Below are positions 7,303 to 16,057 of a stretch of 30,028 nucleotides of DNA, one piece after another; position 1 is the stretch's first letter; each line of letters begins with the position of its first letter. This DNA comes from Nitromaritima sp964584125. Lineage in GTDB: Bacteria; Nitrospinota; Nitrospinia; Nitrospinales; VA-1. Position numbers and translations under genes: made by a program. The stretch spans positions 1-30,028 of the forward strand of contig CAZOYP010000023.1 in the NCBI GenBank assembly GCA_964584125.1. Reading direction: 5' to 3'. The notes below the pieces were generated by a model. It searched no databases and was not told the DNA's origin. It worked only from the letters and a program-made list of their open reading frames with translations.

Positions 7303-9063
7303 TTAGAGCTTTTGTTGTAGTTTTTTGATGTTACTTAGAATTTCATCTAGAAATTTTTTTTTCATCGTGTAAATATTTGATTTATCAATAGATTTTAAAT
7401 AGTATGTCTCAGGTGGCTTGCTTAAAGGGTTTCCTACCACGATTTGGTTAATTATCTTCCCTTTTTCATTAAATAATTTTACTGAAACTTTCGATGTGTT
7501 TAAGCCAGTAACGATGTTTCCCGGGTCCTTTGTTAACATCGATTCAAATTCGATAGAATTTAAAGTCCAGAGAATATCTTTGCCTATGAAACTTTGAATC
7601 GATTCACTTTGTTGAGGTTGGGCGAGTTTCCATTTATCTGCAACTTTTTTTAAAATAAAGTTTTGTTTAGAGTTATTAATTTGTATTTTTCTAACCGCAT
7701 TATCATCAAACTTCAAAACTGTTCTATCTTTTAGGTCACGAAGAGAACGAAAGATGGACTCTATAGAAAGTTTTTTAAGGGTGAATACTGTTTCTTCATC
7801 GGTTCGTTGTGCAGAATAATGATCTGGGTTTGAGGTTTGACCGCCAATTTTTAGCCCCCAAGTTTTTCCGTTTTTGTAGGTAAGGCGTATTTCTTTTTCA
7901 GGCTGTGCCGGTCTAAATCGTTTAGAATCCCTTGAAAAATCTACAATGCGTGTATTTTTTAAATCAAATATTAAGCTGTTGATGGTCGCTGTATTTGCTT
8001 TCATTCTAATTGGTTTTACCATAGACCAATTTTGCAAATCTTTTTTATCTCGAATTAGATTAATCGTGTCATTGTCCATTTTGAAAGTCACTTGGTTTAA
8101 GTCGTTATCGTTGAACTTGACAAGTGACTTGTTTAAAAAGTCTACGAGTGGGCGGTTGCTCAATGTATCAAATAATGATTTATTTATAACAAAAATATTT
8201 TTCTTTGATAGAGTTTTCGCATAGAAGCCATCAGCACCTTTTTTCCCTATGAACAAAGTAAGAGGTTTCTTTTCTTTCGAAGAGGTAAGTTTTAACATAT
8301 GTGTAGAATTTTTTAACCCATAAGGAGCTAGTTGGTCAGGTTCCTCTTCTATAAACTTTTCAATGCGGGCTGCCCGGATTGTATTCAGCAAATTAGTTAT
8401 TTCACTCTCGCTTCCCTCGGTGCTTGTTCCATTTTTTATTAATTGCCAAGACGTCTTGTTTTTTTTTAAGGTAAGTACTTCTTTTTCATGAATAAGTTCG
8501 ATTTTATTTATTTCAGGAGTTTTGAATTTTAAGATAGTTTTGTCTCTTAAGTCGTAAACCTTTCTATCAACGCTAGCTTTGCTTATATCTGCTGTGAGAA
8601 CGCGCTTTCCATTTAATCTTGCAAGATAAGTTTTGTTTCCCATCGGATGGTCGTCACCAACTAGCATTCCTTTTGTTTCTCCATTTTTCATTGAAAGAAT
8701 AACTTGGAGACCGGGAGTATCAAGTCCGAAGGTGCTTAAATTTTTTGGAGACTCTTCAACAACTCGTGTAAAATTTAAGTTATTGAGAAATGAAATGAAA
8801 TCTGAGACGGCTACAGAATCGCCTTTTGCATGAACGGGTTTTGTTATTTCCCATGCATCTGCGTTGCTACGTTTGAGCGCGATAGTATTTTTTGCTTTTA
8901 AAATAGATATGGTCTCAACATCTTCTGAGTTGAATGGTATGACTTTTTCAGAAAGGTTTTTTTCTTCCTTTTCACGTTTCTCAGAGGGCAGGTCTATTAG
9001 AAAATAGTAAAGAACAATTCCGATTAACAAAATTGCCAGGGCGGCCGTTCCTTTAAACTTCAT
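7303..9063 (-). CDS. DUF4340 domain protein of a Gld-type ABC operon
   Basis: A 586-residue membrane-anchored protein with one N-terminal transmembrane helix (about residues 4-23, AALAILLIGIVLYYFLI) and a large extracytoplasmic part of repeated beta-rich modules. Recurrent motifs are typical of DUF4340: W.I.KP (WEITKPV, WSMVKPI, WKLAQPQ), YGL/FGLDTP, and RDKTILKF, RDRTVLKF-like segments. The ATG at 9063 overlaps the stop of the upstream gldG-like gene in an ATGA junction, so translation is likely coupled; the open frame extends seven codons further but the overlap makes 9063 the better start. It is the last gene of the ABC operon and probably acts as a periplasmic partner of the GldG-like protein. 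Its biochemical role is unknown in any organism I can recall. Confidence 0.85.
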   Translation of the reverse strand: MKFKGTAALAILLIGIVLYYFLIDLPSEKREKEEKNLSEKVIPFNSEDVETISILKAKNTIALKRSNADAWEITKPVHAKGDSVAVSDFISFLNNLNFTRVVEESPKNLSTFGLDTPGLQVILSMKNGETKGMLVGDDHPMGNKTYLARLNGKRVLTADISKASVDRKVYDLRDKTILKFKTPEINKIELIHEKEVLTLKKNKTSWQLIKNGTSTEGSESEITNLLNTIRAARIEKFIEEEPDQLAPYGLKNSTHMLKLTSSKEKKPLTLFIGKKGADGFYAKTLSKKNIFVINKSLFDTLSNRPLVDFLNKSLVKFNDNDLNQVTFKMDNDTINLIRDKKDLQNWSMVKPIRMKANTATINSLIFDLKNTRIVDFSRDSKRFRPAQPEKEIRLTYKNGKTWGLKIGGQTSNPDHYSAQRTDEETVFTLKKLSIESIFRSLRDLKDRTVLKFDDNAVRKIQINNSKQNFILKKVADKWKLAQPQQSESIQSFIGKDILWTLNSIEFESMLTKDPGNIVTGLNTSKVSVKLFNEKGKIINQIVVGNPLSKPPETYYLKSIDKSNIYTMKKKFLDEILSNIKKLQQKL

Positions 9064-10634
9064 AAACGGCGTCTCCTCCACCAAGTTCTCACACCTATAA
9101 GAATAACGAGAGATGGAGTTAAAAGCCCCAACACTAAAATAAGTAATCCTTGATCGCTTGTTATAGACAGCGGGCTATTCTTTCGTTCTTTTGGACGGAT
9201 AGAAATAAGATTTTCTTCTTCTGCAAGAAAAGATGCAACATTAAGAAATAAATCACCATTACCAGAAAAATTAAAGTACTGGTTACCTGCAAAGTCAGAG
9301 TCACCTATGACTGTCAGATAGGCTTTTATTAAATTTTTTGGTTCGATCGGAGAATCTTTTTTATTGTCACTCTCGAGGTTCTTTTTTTCTTTGGCAGGAA
9401 CTTCCCGAATAGAGACAACTGCTACAGGAACAGGGCCTTTAATGTCAGATTCTTCATCGAACTGGGATTTTCCTTCATTTAGCGCGTTGAAATTTGTTTC
9501 TCCCCAACTGTTATTTCCAGTTAGTAAGAATTCTGTGGTATCAGCATAGTCACTCTCTAAAGTTTTAATAGTTCGCAAAAGTGGAAAGATTGTCGGAAGT
9601 GTGAAGTCGCTAGTTATATCATGTGTTGCATACTGGCTAACTACAGGGGCTGCGTAGTCTCCACCAAATAGTTTTGACATCGGGTCTATAACAAAAGAAT
9701 CTGGGATATCAATACCCCATCGTTTTAGAAAACTGCCCATCCCAGATTTAGATTGAGGGTCAAGCAGCAGTAAAACAGATCCACCGTTATCCAAATACGT
9801 TTGTATGATTTTTTGTTCTTCAGAGAGAATAGGCTTTTCGGGTCCAGGAATAACAAAAAGTTCTGTGTTTGAAGGAATTTCTCCCGATTGAAGAAGAAGA
9901 GATTTTTCAACCTTAAATCCGTCTTTCTCTAGAGCTCCTTTGGCTGTTGAAAAACCCTGGTTTTCAAAGTCATCAATACGTTTTTCGCCATGACCTTCCA
10001 AGAACCGAATCACTTTTTGTTCGTCTTTAGTTACTTTAAGAATTCCATTGATTAAGTTTGCCTCGCTAGGGTCTCTAACCTTAGATTCTTTTTTCCCACT
10101 TTCGAGAACAATAGTACCGTAAGTAGTAATCCCATATTGTTTTGTAATGGCTGGGTTTTTATCAGGATCGACAAATGAGAGCTTAATTTTATCTGACGAC
10201 TCTAAAATACTTTGCATTCTGTCTTGAAATAACTTTTTTTCAGGCGAGTCGATTTGGAAAAAAGCGGTCAATCCAACTTCTCTTGGTAAAGATCCAATAA
10301 TTTTTTTTGTCTGCGGGGATAGAGTATAAAATCCAGATTCTGTAAAGTCGAACTGGTGATTATGACGTAAGGTGATAAGGTTTATAAACACCAAAATGCC
10401 AAGAAAAATTACGATAAGGACTAGTGAATTTGCTCCATGAATAGCAGATCTTGTTTTCAATAAACGGAAAAGGCTCCTTCTTTCTGAGATTCCCAGATAG
10501 AGAGAACTTAAAACCGTTATAGCTAGCAAAATAAGAGTAGGCATTACTTTTTCTGGTGCAATAGCATAGACAAAAAGGCTGCAAACTGCAGAAAACGAAG
10601 CTAACCATGCCGCAACCTTACAGGAAGTTTTCAT
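9060..10634 (-). CDS. GldG-like auxiliary component of ABC-2 transport system
   Basis: A 524-residue protein of the ABC_transp_aux/GldG family. It has two N-terminal membrane helices (about 8-50), a third at about 70-92 (LVLIVIFLGILVFINLI), a large extracytoplasmic domain beginning FDFTESGFYTLSPQTKKI, and a C-terminal helix near 495-515 followed by the basic tail RTWWRRRRL. The middle contains FLEGHGEKRI and a VLLLLDPQS stretch, typical of this family. A GGAGAT Shine-Dalgarno precedes the ATG, four bases after the permease stop. In Bacteroidota the equivalents take part in gliding and secretion, but homologues in non-gliding lineages such as this one probably serve some other envelope function. 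Confidence 0.88.
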   Translation of the reverse strand: MKTSCKVAAWLASFSAVCSLFVYAIAPEKVMPTLILLAITVLSSLYLGISERRSLFRLLKTRSAIHGANSLVLIVIFLGILVFINLITLRHNHQFDFTESGFYTLSPQTKKIIGSLPREVGLTAFFQIDSPEKKLFQDRMQSILESSDKIKLSFVDPDKNPAITKQYGITTYGTIVLESGKKESKVRDPSEANLINGILKVTKDEQKVIRFLEGHGEKRIDDFENQGFSTAKGALEKDGFKVEKSLLLQSGEIPSNTELFVIPGPEKPILSEEQKIIQTYLDNGGSVLLLLDPQSKSGMGSFLKRWGIDIPDSFVIDPMSKLFGGDYAAPVVSQYATHDITSDFTLPTIFPLLRTIKTLESDYADTTEFLLTGNNSWGETNFNALNEGKSQFDEESDIKGPVPVAVVSIREVPAKEKKNLESDNKKDSPIEPKNLIKAYLTVIGDSDFAGNQYFNFSGNGDLFLNVASFLAEEENLISIRPKERKNSPLSITSDQGLLILVLGLLTPSLVILIGVRTWWRRRRL

Positions 10635-10638
10635 TGTT

Positions 10639-11406
10639 TTATCTCCATCGAGACGACTCGAGAACTCTGTGTGTTAGAAATAATCCAAAAAGAATAAACG
10701 AGAAGTAATACACTAGGTCACTAGAACTTACCAATCCTTTTAGAAAGTGTTCTAAATGTGTGATTAAAGAGAGATATTCAAGTAGTTGCCCTAATCCTGG
10801 GCCTGACGCTTGAGCTCCCCAGCCAATGATCCAGATGAACAATGCTAAGCCAAAGCTAATTACTGCGGCTATAATTTGGTTATCGGTTAGAGAAGAAGCA
10901 AACAACCCCATTGATACGTAGCACCCCGTCATAAGCAGTATTCCTAGGTAGCCAGTAATGATCGGACCGATTTCTGGATTTCCCACAACCAATAGATATA
11001 CAGTGGAATATGCGGAGAGAAGAATCATTAGCGCTATCACAATCATGCAGGCTAAAAATTTCCCCACAATAATTTCTCTAAGGTGTATGGGTGACGACAA
11101 AAGTAAAGCAAATGTCTTTGACTTCTTTTCTTCGGCAAAACTGCGCATCGTTACCAGTGGAATAATAAGCAAAAGAATTATAGCCATGTTATGAAAAGAC
11201 GGCTCGATGACCATTTCATTTAGATTCAATCCAATTCCACCTCCGCGTAATTGCTGTGCTTGAAAACTTTGAAGGCTGAAGAAATTTAATATATTGAAAA
11301 AAATAAACCCGTTGAGTATTAGAAATACAGAAGTTAAGGAGTAAAAAACAGGCGAACTAAAGAATGAGTGGAGGTCTTTTTTAGCTACGATCCAAGTGTT
11401 TTTCAT
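10639..11406 (-). CDS. ABC-2 type permease, GldF-like
   Basis: A 255-residue integral membrane protein with six predicted helices. The first is at about 20-42, the next two are around 75-90 and 115-140, and the last ends near 248. The cytoplasmic loop RSFAEEKKSKTFALLLSSP is the conserved coupling-helix region of ABC-2 permeases (EEK..GT/T..LLLS.P). The start overlaps the ATPase stop by four bases (ATGA) and the end is four bases before the GldG-like gene. It would form the transmembrane channel with the ATPase encoded upstream; the cargo is unknown. Confidence 0.9.
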   Translation of the reverse strand: MKNTWIVAKKDLHSFFSSPVFYSLTSVFLILNGFIFFNILNFFSLQSFQAQQLRGGGIGLNLNEMVIEPSFHNMAIILLLIIPLVTMRSFAEEKKSKTFALLLSSPIHLREIIVGKFLACMIVIALMILLSAYSTVYLLVVGNPEIGPIITGYLGILLMTGCYVSMGLFASSLTDNQIIAAVISFGLALFIWIIGWGAQASGPGLGQLLEYLSLITHLEHFLKGLVSSSDLVYYFSFILFGLFLTHRVLESSRWR

Positions 11407-12338
11407 TTCGGCGCCTCACTTTCTTCAAGTGTAAGCTTTAAAAATATATCTTCCAAGGTCATCGAGACAGGCTTAAGCTCTACGAGTCCCCATTTGTTAT
11501 CTAGGGTTAGTTGAGCTATTTCATCTTGGATATCAGCATTTGGTTCGCAATCAATTGTAAACTGGGCAGGTTGGTCTTCAGTTACAGTAGTTACTTTTTT
11601 TAACTTGCGAAGTTTATTAATTATTTCGTTGTTGTTTTGGCGTAATTTTAAAAGTAGCCTTTCTCCCTTTCGTAACCTTGTCGTGAGGGCATCAAGTGAG
11701 TCTACTGCGGCAATTTGCCCATCGCTTATGATTATCACTCGCTTGCAGATTTGTGTTATTTCAGGGAGAATGTGTGAGCTTAAAATAATTGTATGCGACG
11801 CAGAAAGCTCTTGAATCAGTTTACGGATTTCGATAATTTGGATTGGGTCTAATCCAATAGTTGGTTCATCAAGAATCAAAATATCAGGGTCGTGGACCAG
11901 CGCTTGGGCGATACCTACCCTTTGTTGATAGCCCTTTGACAACCTTCCTATGATTCGCTCGTCGACTTCTTGCAGAGAACATCTTTCGATAACTTGATCA
12001 ACGGCTAGTTTTGCTTTTTTAGAAGGGATGTTCCTGAGTTTTGCCGCAAATATCAGGTAGTCGTAAACAACCATATCAGAATAAAGTGGTGGTGTTTCAG
12101 GAAGGTACCCTATAAGTTTTCGAATTTCTAAAGCTTGCTCAAAGACATCATACCCGCAAATTTTTGCGCTACCACTTGATGCCGGCATTATGCAGGACAA
12201 GATGTTCATGGTTGTTGATTTTCCCGCACCATTTGGCCCAAGAAACCCAACGACTTCTCCTTTTTCAATCTGAAACGACAAGTCTTTAATCGCTTCTCTA
12301 GGGCCATAAGACTTAGAAAGCTGTTCTACTTCGATCAT
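11403..12338 (-). CDS. ABC transporter ATPase, GldA-like
   Basis: A 311-residue nucleotide-binding subunit with every catalytic motif: Walker A GPNGAGKST (34-42), Q-loop around YLPETPPLY, signature LSKGYQQRVGIAQAL, Walker B ILILDEPTIGLDP and the switch histidine in ILSSHIL. The C-terminal 90 residues form the extra domain usual in GldA/CcmA/NosF-type subunits. It is first in a four-gene operon with permease, GldG-like and DUF4340 genes, all overlapping or within four bases of each other. This order matches Gld-type auxiliary ABC systems. A plausible promoter lies about 95-130 bases upstream. Confidence 0.93.
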   Translation of the reverse strand: MIEVEQLSKSYGPREAIKDLSFQIEKGEVVGFLGPNGAGKSTTMNILSCIMPASSGSAKICGYDVFEQALEIRKLIGYLPETPPLYSDMVVYDYLIFAAKLRNIPSKKAKLAVDQVIERCSLQEVDERIIGRLSKGYQQRVGIAQALVHDPDILILDEPTIGLDPIQIIEIRKLIQELSASHTIILSSHILPEITQICKRVIIISDGQIAAVDSLDALTTRLRKGERLLLKLRQNNNEIINKLRKLKKVTTVTEDQPAQFTIDCEPNADIQDEIAQLTLDNKWGLVELKPVSMTLEDIFLKLTLEESEAPK

Positions 12339-12438
12339 TCAAATCTCTTAAAATTATATTGTGATATTCAACAAGTGCGTCAAAAAATATTTTTAAACAG
12401 TGAATATGTTGTGCTGGCTAAGGTATGTTTGGTGAGAA

Positions 12439-12468
12439 AATATAACATATAAAAATAAATTCTATCAA
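12439..12468 (-). promoter_or_regulatory. Possible promoter of the Gld-type ABC operon
   Basis: On the minus strand TTGATA (12468-12463) precedes TATATT (12444-12439) with an 18-base spacer, roughly 100 bases upstream of the ATPase ATG. The region is so AT-rich that chance matches are likely. The remaining 290-base spacer to the oxidoreductase gene shows nothing else. Confidence 0.3.
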
Positions 12469-12630
12469 ATTAAAAATATTTAATTTTTTTTATTAGAAAG
12501 CATTGCGCCAATAGGACTTAAGCCAAAAAATTCTTCTCTTGATTTATTAGCCGGTTTTAATGTTTTAAGTTGAATTTAGAGTGTTGAAGTTGAGTGATAG
12601 AGGGTTTTGATTGTTTACAATTAACAGTAT

Positions 12631-13668
12631 TTATTTTAGTTTTATTTTTTTACCATTAAGTTGTGCCGAATGATAAATCGCGAATATTAACTCTAGTGCT
12701 TTCAGGCCATCGGTACCACTTGATATTCCATTTTTCCCCGTACGCAAACGTTGTAAGGTTTCTCTTGCTCCACTTTCAAAAGGGCTAATGATTTTTTTTG
12801 GTTCAGGAAAGTGGACTTGTTCCAGTTCCTGAAAGCCTGAAAACCGCTTACTTTTTTTTGTTAGATAAAGTTTGCGCCCGTCATTTCCAATTAAAAGCCT
12901 TCCCTCTGACCCCTGGATATCTAGTTCAAAGTTAAAGTATTTTCTTGCTCCACCACCTTCTATGAACCCAAGTGATCCATTTTTAAAGCCAATCATCCCG
13001 CAGGCTGTTTCCTCGACATACTTTTTCCCATAAGGTCTGATTTCATGACCAGAAACCCATTCCGCCGGACCACCGAAATATAGCAACAGATCCGTGAGAT
13101 GTGTTCCATCATGAAATAAAGTTCCTCCGCCATATTTTAGGATAGGTTGCTTGTTTGGTTTTGAGCTTAAGACGTTCCCAATGATTGTGCGTATTTCACC
13201 GATCTTTCCTGTTTGTATAATTTGGAGTGCTTTTTGGTAATAGCTATCCCAGCGACGCTCGTGGTTGATGGTGAGTTGAACATTTTGTTTTTTGCAGAAA
13301 TGAATCATTCGTCGACCATCGCGAGGATTTAACGCAATAGGCTTTTCACAAAATATAGCTTTGACGCCTGATTGGGCAGCATCCAACACCATGGGTGCAT
13401 GAAGGTTCGTCCACGTTGCGATACAGACTACATCGACTTTTTCTTGACGTAGCATTTCTTTGTAGTCCTCATAGAGATGGCTGACATTCCAATGCCTCCC
13501 AAAAGATTTCAACCTTACGCAGTCAATGTCACACCCAGCAACTATTTTGGCATTTGAAAGAGCATTAAATCCGCCGGCATGTGTGCAGGGTTTTCCTCTT
13601 AACTTATCTTTCTCTAAAAGGGTCCCTATACGTCCACATCCGATCAGACCAATTTTATAAACTTTCAT
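12631..13668 (-). CDS. Gfo/Idh/MocA-family NAD(P)-dependent oxidoreductase
   Basis: A 345-residue sugar-type dehydrogenase. The N-terminal Rossmann domain begins KIGLIGCGRIG (glycine motif at 10-15). The family EKP motif (108-110, in FCEKPIALNPRDGRRM) supplies the catalytic lysine, followed by a C-terminal alpha/beta domain with GGGTLFHDGTHLTDLLLYF, where the His-rich helix normally sits. Family members oxidise or reduce sugars and cyclitols, often nucleotide-linked sugars in surface-glycan synthesis. It lies beside the flagellin block, with an SpsF-like gene on the other side. That makes a role in flagellin or envelope glycosylation possible but unproven. No strong ribosome-binding site is visible at the ATG. 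Confidence 0.85.
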   Translation of the reverse strand: MKVYKIGLIGCGRIGTLLEKDKLRGKPCTHAGGFNALSNAKIVAGCDIDCVRLKSFGRHWNVSHLYEDYKEMLRQEKVDVVCIATWTNLHAPMVLDAAQSGVKAIFCEKPIALNPRDGRRMIHFCKKQNVQLTINHERRWDSYYQKALQIIQTGKIGEIRTIIGNVLSSKPNKQPILKYGGGTLFHDGTHLTDLLLYFGGPAEWVSGHEIRPYGKKYVEETACGMIGFKNGSLGFIEGGGARKYFNFELDIQGSEGRLLIGNDGRKLYLTKKSKRFSGFQELEQVHFPEPKKIISPFESGARETLQRLRTGKNGISSGTDGLKALELIFAIYHSAQLNGKKIKLK

Positions 13669-13820
13669 AATTTATAGATTGAATAAAATAAATTAAGTTG
13701 GGTTAGAGGGCATTTAACTATTGTGTCATTGTGCATGAATCTATGATCTTAAAGGCTGGATTTTTAAGAAGGTTGTATGATTTTTGATTGTAGTATCAAT
13801 AAAGTTTTAAAAGCGGTGGC

Positions 13821-13852
13821 AAAAAAGATGAGCCTTATGACAAGCGCATCTT
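13821..13852 (-). terminator. Possible Rho-independent terminator
   Basis: On the minus strand AAGATG pairs with CATCTT (outer 6 bp), with a further inner CTT/AAG pairing, and a run of Ts follows immediately. It is correctly oriented for transcripts leaving the flagellin block but lies 250 bases past the stop codon, so it may be secondary to the hairpin at 14027. Confidence 0.4.
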
Positions 13853-14026
13853 ATTTTTCCATTTATTTTTTTTCGAAAGCCGTAACTTGTTTTTCGTGCA
13901 GCACTGATTTAGTTTATGCTAAATCGAGTTCTTTTAAGAACTTTATCTCCGGTGTTTAGGCCGATGAGCTTACCCAAACAATTTTACAGACCGAGTGTTT
14001 GCGTTCGGGTAAACTTTTATCCAAAA

Positions 14027-14042
14027 GGAGATTGCTATCTCC
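14027..14042 (-). terminator. Possible terminator after the last flagellin
   Basis: GGAGAT pairs perfectly with ATCTCC across a four-base loop. On the minus strand it is followed by TTTT, 66 bases past the stop of the flagellin gene. The T run is short, so confidence is limited. Confidence 0.4.
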
Positions 14043-14107
14043 ATTAGTTATCTCTTTTGAATTTTTTTTATTTACACTAACCCAAATTAACAGGCCAGCT
14101 CTTTTTG

Positions 14108-14965
14108 TTACTCACTTTGCAATAAAGTCAACACTGCCTGAGGTATCAAGTTGGCTTGTCCGATCATTGCTGATGCGCCTTGAACCAAGATCTGATTTCT
14201 TGTCAGACCAGCAAACTCTTCTGCAAAGTCTGCATCGCGCATACTCGAAATAGCACCTTTGAGGTTTTCAACAGTGGTATCTAGGTGAGCCTTTGAATGC
14301 TCTAGCCGTTCTTGAACCGCACCCACTCTGCCTCGAATAGCTGATAACTTTTCAATAGCTGTCATTAGATTGTCCATTGCTGTTAACGCTGCAGTGTCCG
14401 TACTGATGCTATCTGAACTAAAGCCCAGCTTGCTTGATGTAGTTGCAGTCAAATTTATTTCTTTATTTAAATTGAAACGGTTATTCTCACCTGAGTCAAG
14501 TCCTAGTTGAATAATAGTAGCATTGCTGGCGCTGGCGGCAAGACTTCCATCAAGTAATTTTTTGCTGTTGAACTCAGATGTTGCTGCAATACGGTCAAAT
14601 TCAGTACGGAGCGCTGAAAATTCCATGTTCAGAGTAGCTCTTTCTGTGTCGCCTATGGTGCCGGTTGCCGACTGTGCTGATATTTCACGTAACCGAATAA
14701 GGATGCCCGCTTGTTCATTTAAGGCTCCGTCAGCTGTGTTGATCAGGGCTGCACTGTCATTAAGATTTTTGGCGCCTTGCTTCAGTGCCACAGCATCTCC
14801 CCTTAGGGATTCGGATACTGACATAGCTGCAATATCGTCTGAACTTCGCTGGAGCCGAATGCCTGTGGCGATTCGTTCCAAAGAACTTCCTAGACGGGCG
14901 TTGTTTATTGACATCGCCCTTTGGGAATTTAGTGACGAAAGATTTGTGAATATTCTTAATGCCAT
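14108..14965 (-). CDS. Divergent flagellin paralogue (FlaD, local label)
   Basis: A 285-residue flagellin made only of D0/D1 domains. The N-terminal domain begins ALRIFTNLSSLNSQRAMS and contains the conserved segment LNEQAGILIRLREISAQSATG; the C-terminal domain ends MIGQANLIPQAVLTLL. It is clearly less similar to the three other full-length copies than they are to each other: IATGIRLQRSSDDIAAMSVSE replaces the usual ISSGIRINR.DDAAGLA.SE (quoted in part), and the tail has an extra SE. It lies 107 bases after the neighbouring flagellin with no sigma-28 promoter between, so it is probably read through from that gene. Its leader has a GGA-loop hairpin and an AGGAGGAT Shine-Dalgarno. It could be a minor filament or hook-proximal subunit. 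Confidence 0.92.
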   Translation of the reverse strand: MALRIFTNLSSLNSQRAMSINNARLGSSLERIATGIRLQRSSDDIAAMSVSESLRGDAVALKQGAKNLNDSAALINTADGALNEQAGILIRLREISAQSATGTIGDTERATLNMEFSALRTEFDRIAATSEFNSKKLLDGSLAASASNATIIQLGLDSGENNRFNLNKEINLTATTSSKLGFSSDSISTDTAALTAMDNLMTAIEKLSAIRGRVGAVQERLEHSKAHLDTTVENLKGAISSMRDADFAEEFAGLTRNQILVQGASAMIGQANLIPQAVLTLLQSE

Positions 14966-15016
14966 AAACTATCCTCCTTGAAACCTTTATTAACGAATTT
15001 TACTTCTCGTTACTTA

Positions 15017-15034
15017 ATTGGCTTCCTTGCCAAT
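15017..15034 (-). promoter_or_regulatory. GGA-loop leader hairpin, candidate CsrA site (FlaD)
   Basis: On the minus strand ATTGGC and GCCAAT form a perfect 6-bp stem around the loop AAGGAA, 52 bases before the start codon. The Shine-Dalgarno downstream (14971-14978) is AGGAGGAT, a second GGA site. On the plus strand the hairpin is followed by seven Ts, but no plus-strand gene needs a terminator here. Confidence 0.5.
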
Positions 15035-15072
15035 GTTTTTTTAAGATTTAGTTTTTAAATAATTTTAACTAA

Positions 15073-15930
15073 TTACTGAAGCAATTGGAGAACCGATTGC
15101 GGGATCAAGTTTGCTTGTCCCACCATTGCGGTTGCCGCTTGCACCAGTATTTGGTTTCTTGTTAATAGGGCAACTTCCTCGGCGATATCTGCGTCTCTAA
15201 TAGCCGACTCTGCTGCTGATAAATTCTCAACGGCAATAGAAATAGTTGAGATGGTTCTAACCAATCTATTTTGAACCGCACCTATTTTCCCTCGACTTGC
15301 GGTTAGTGTGCCGATTGATGTATTAATTTGCTCTAAGGCTGTAAGAGCAGCATCAGCAGAAGTAACACTCAAAGTATGAATAGACAGCCCGGTAGAAGTC
15401 ATCTCTGTTAGATTGACTTCTGTATTCAAATTAATTCGGCTGTGCGATGTATTGTCGATGCCAACCTGGACTAGAATATGATTGGCCCCTGAGACGGATG
15501 ATGCTAATGAACCTTCTATCAGCTTTTGGCCATTAAATTCGGTAGTCTGGGCAATGCGGTCAACTTCTCTACGAAGTGCAGCGAATTCTAATTGAATGGT
15601 CTGGCGTTCTGTGGAGCCGACTGTTCCAGTTGCAGCTTGAGATGCCAATTCACGGAGTCGAATCATGATACTCGACTGCTCGTTTAGTGCACCCTCAGTT
15701 ACATTGATGAGTGAAACTCCATCGTTTGCATTTCGGATGGCCTGACGAAGAGCGCGAATATCGGAACGCAATCCTTCCGAAATAGCAAGCCCTGCCGCAT
15801 CATCTGATCCTCTGTTGATACGAATTCCGGATGAAATACGTTCTACCGATTGAGCTAAGCGACCGTTGTTGATACCCAATATTCGTTGGGCATTGAGAGA
15901 GGGGATGTTATTAAAAATTCTAACAGCCAT
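15073..15930 (-). CDS. Flagellin (FlaC, local label)
   Basis: A 285-residue flagellin with only the conserved D0/D1 coiled-coil regions and no D2/D3 surface domains. It has the N-terminal block ISSGIRINRGSDDAAGLAIS, the LIRLRELASQAATGTVG-type helix (here with IMIRLREL), and the C-terminal polymerisation tail MVGQANLIPQSVLQLL. The subunit is exported by the flagellar type III apparatus and polymerised into the filament. It lies downstream of the terminator that ends the FlaB-flaG unit, so it needs its own promoter; a sigma-28 -10 motif lies at 16050-16057. Its leader carries a GGA-loop hairpin and an AAGGAGGAT ribosome-binding site. FlaD probably shares its transcript. Confidence 0.96.
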   Translation of the reverse strand: MAVRIFNNIPSLNAQRILGINNGRLAQSVERISSGIRINRGSDDAAGLAISEGLRSDIRALRQAIRNANDGVSLINVTEGALNEQSSIMIRLRELASQAATGTVGSTERQTIQLEFAALRREVDRIAQTTEFNGQKLIEGSLASSVSGANHILVQVGIDNTSHSRINLNTEVNLTEMTSTGLSIHTLSVTSADAALTALEQINTSIGTLTASRGKIGAVQNRLVRTISTISIAVENLSAAESAIRDADIAEEVALLTRNQILVQAATAMVGQANLIPQSVLQLLQ

Positions 15931-15973
15931 TTTCCTTATCCTCCTTGATAATAGGAATTAACATTGACCATGA

Positions 15974-15991
15974 TTCAGCTTCCTTGCTGAA
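15974..15991 (-). promoter_or_regulatory. GGA-loop leader hairpin, candidate CsrA site (FlaC)
   Basis: On the minus strand TTCAGC and GCTGAA form a perfect 6-bp stem around the loop AAGGAA, 44 bases before the start codon. The loop is identical to that before FlaD although the stem is different. The Shine-Dalgarno (15939-15946) is AGGAGGAT. Confidence 0.55.
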
Positions 15992-16049
15992 ACAATTTTG
16001 AAACTTAAATTTTTAGGAAATTTTTATATTTCCCTTTAGTTCAACGAAC

Positions 16050-16057
16050 CTATCGGG
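16050..16057 (-). promoter_or_regulatory. Partial sigma-28 promoter of FlaC
   Basis: The minus strand reads CCCGATAG, close to the FliA -10 consensus GCCGATAA. The sequence 11 bases upstream (CAAGGAAA) matches the TAAAGTTT -35 poorly. The leader would be about 113 nt. The wider 15931-16269 interval also contains a 6-bp hairpin GGAAAT/ATTTCC at about 16018-16036 and the terminator of the flaG unit. Confidence 0.4.

Larger units (their letters stand above)
13669..14107. other. Non-coding interval rich in hairpins, 3' of the flagellin block
   Basis: About 440 bases between the oxidoreductase start and the last flagellin stop. It contains several stem-loops: 13825-13852 (terminator-like on the minus strand), 13906-13925 (7-bp stem GATTTAG/CTAAATC), 13927-13942 (7-bp stem AGTTCTT/AAGAACT) and 14027-14042 (6-bp stem). 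Near 13970-14012 TTACCC..AAACA pairs with TGTTT..GGGTAA in two blocks. A 60-codon plus-strand frame inside has no coding character. Confidence 0.4.

Noticed and set aside
13777..13959. Plus-strand open frame of 60 codons
   Set aside because: No ribosome-binding site, no family pattern, and it covers several hairpins including a terminator-like one.
15017..15041. Plus-strand terminator-like hairpin followed by seven Ts
   Set aside because: No plus-strand gene ends here; the element makes better sense as the minus-strand FlaD leader hairpin.
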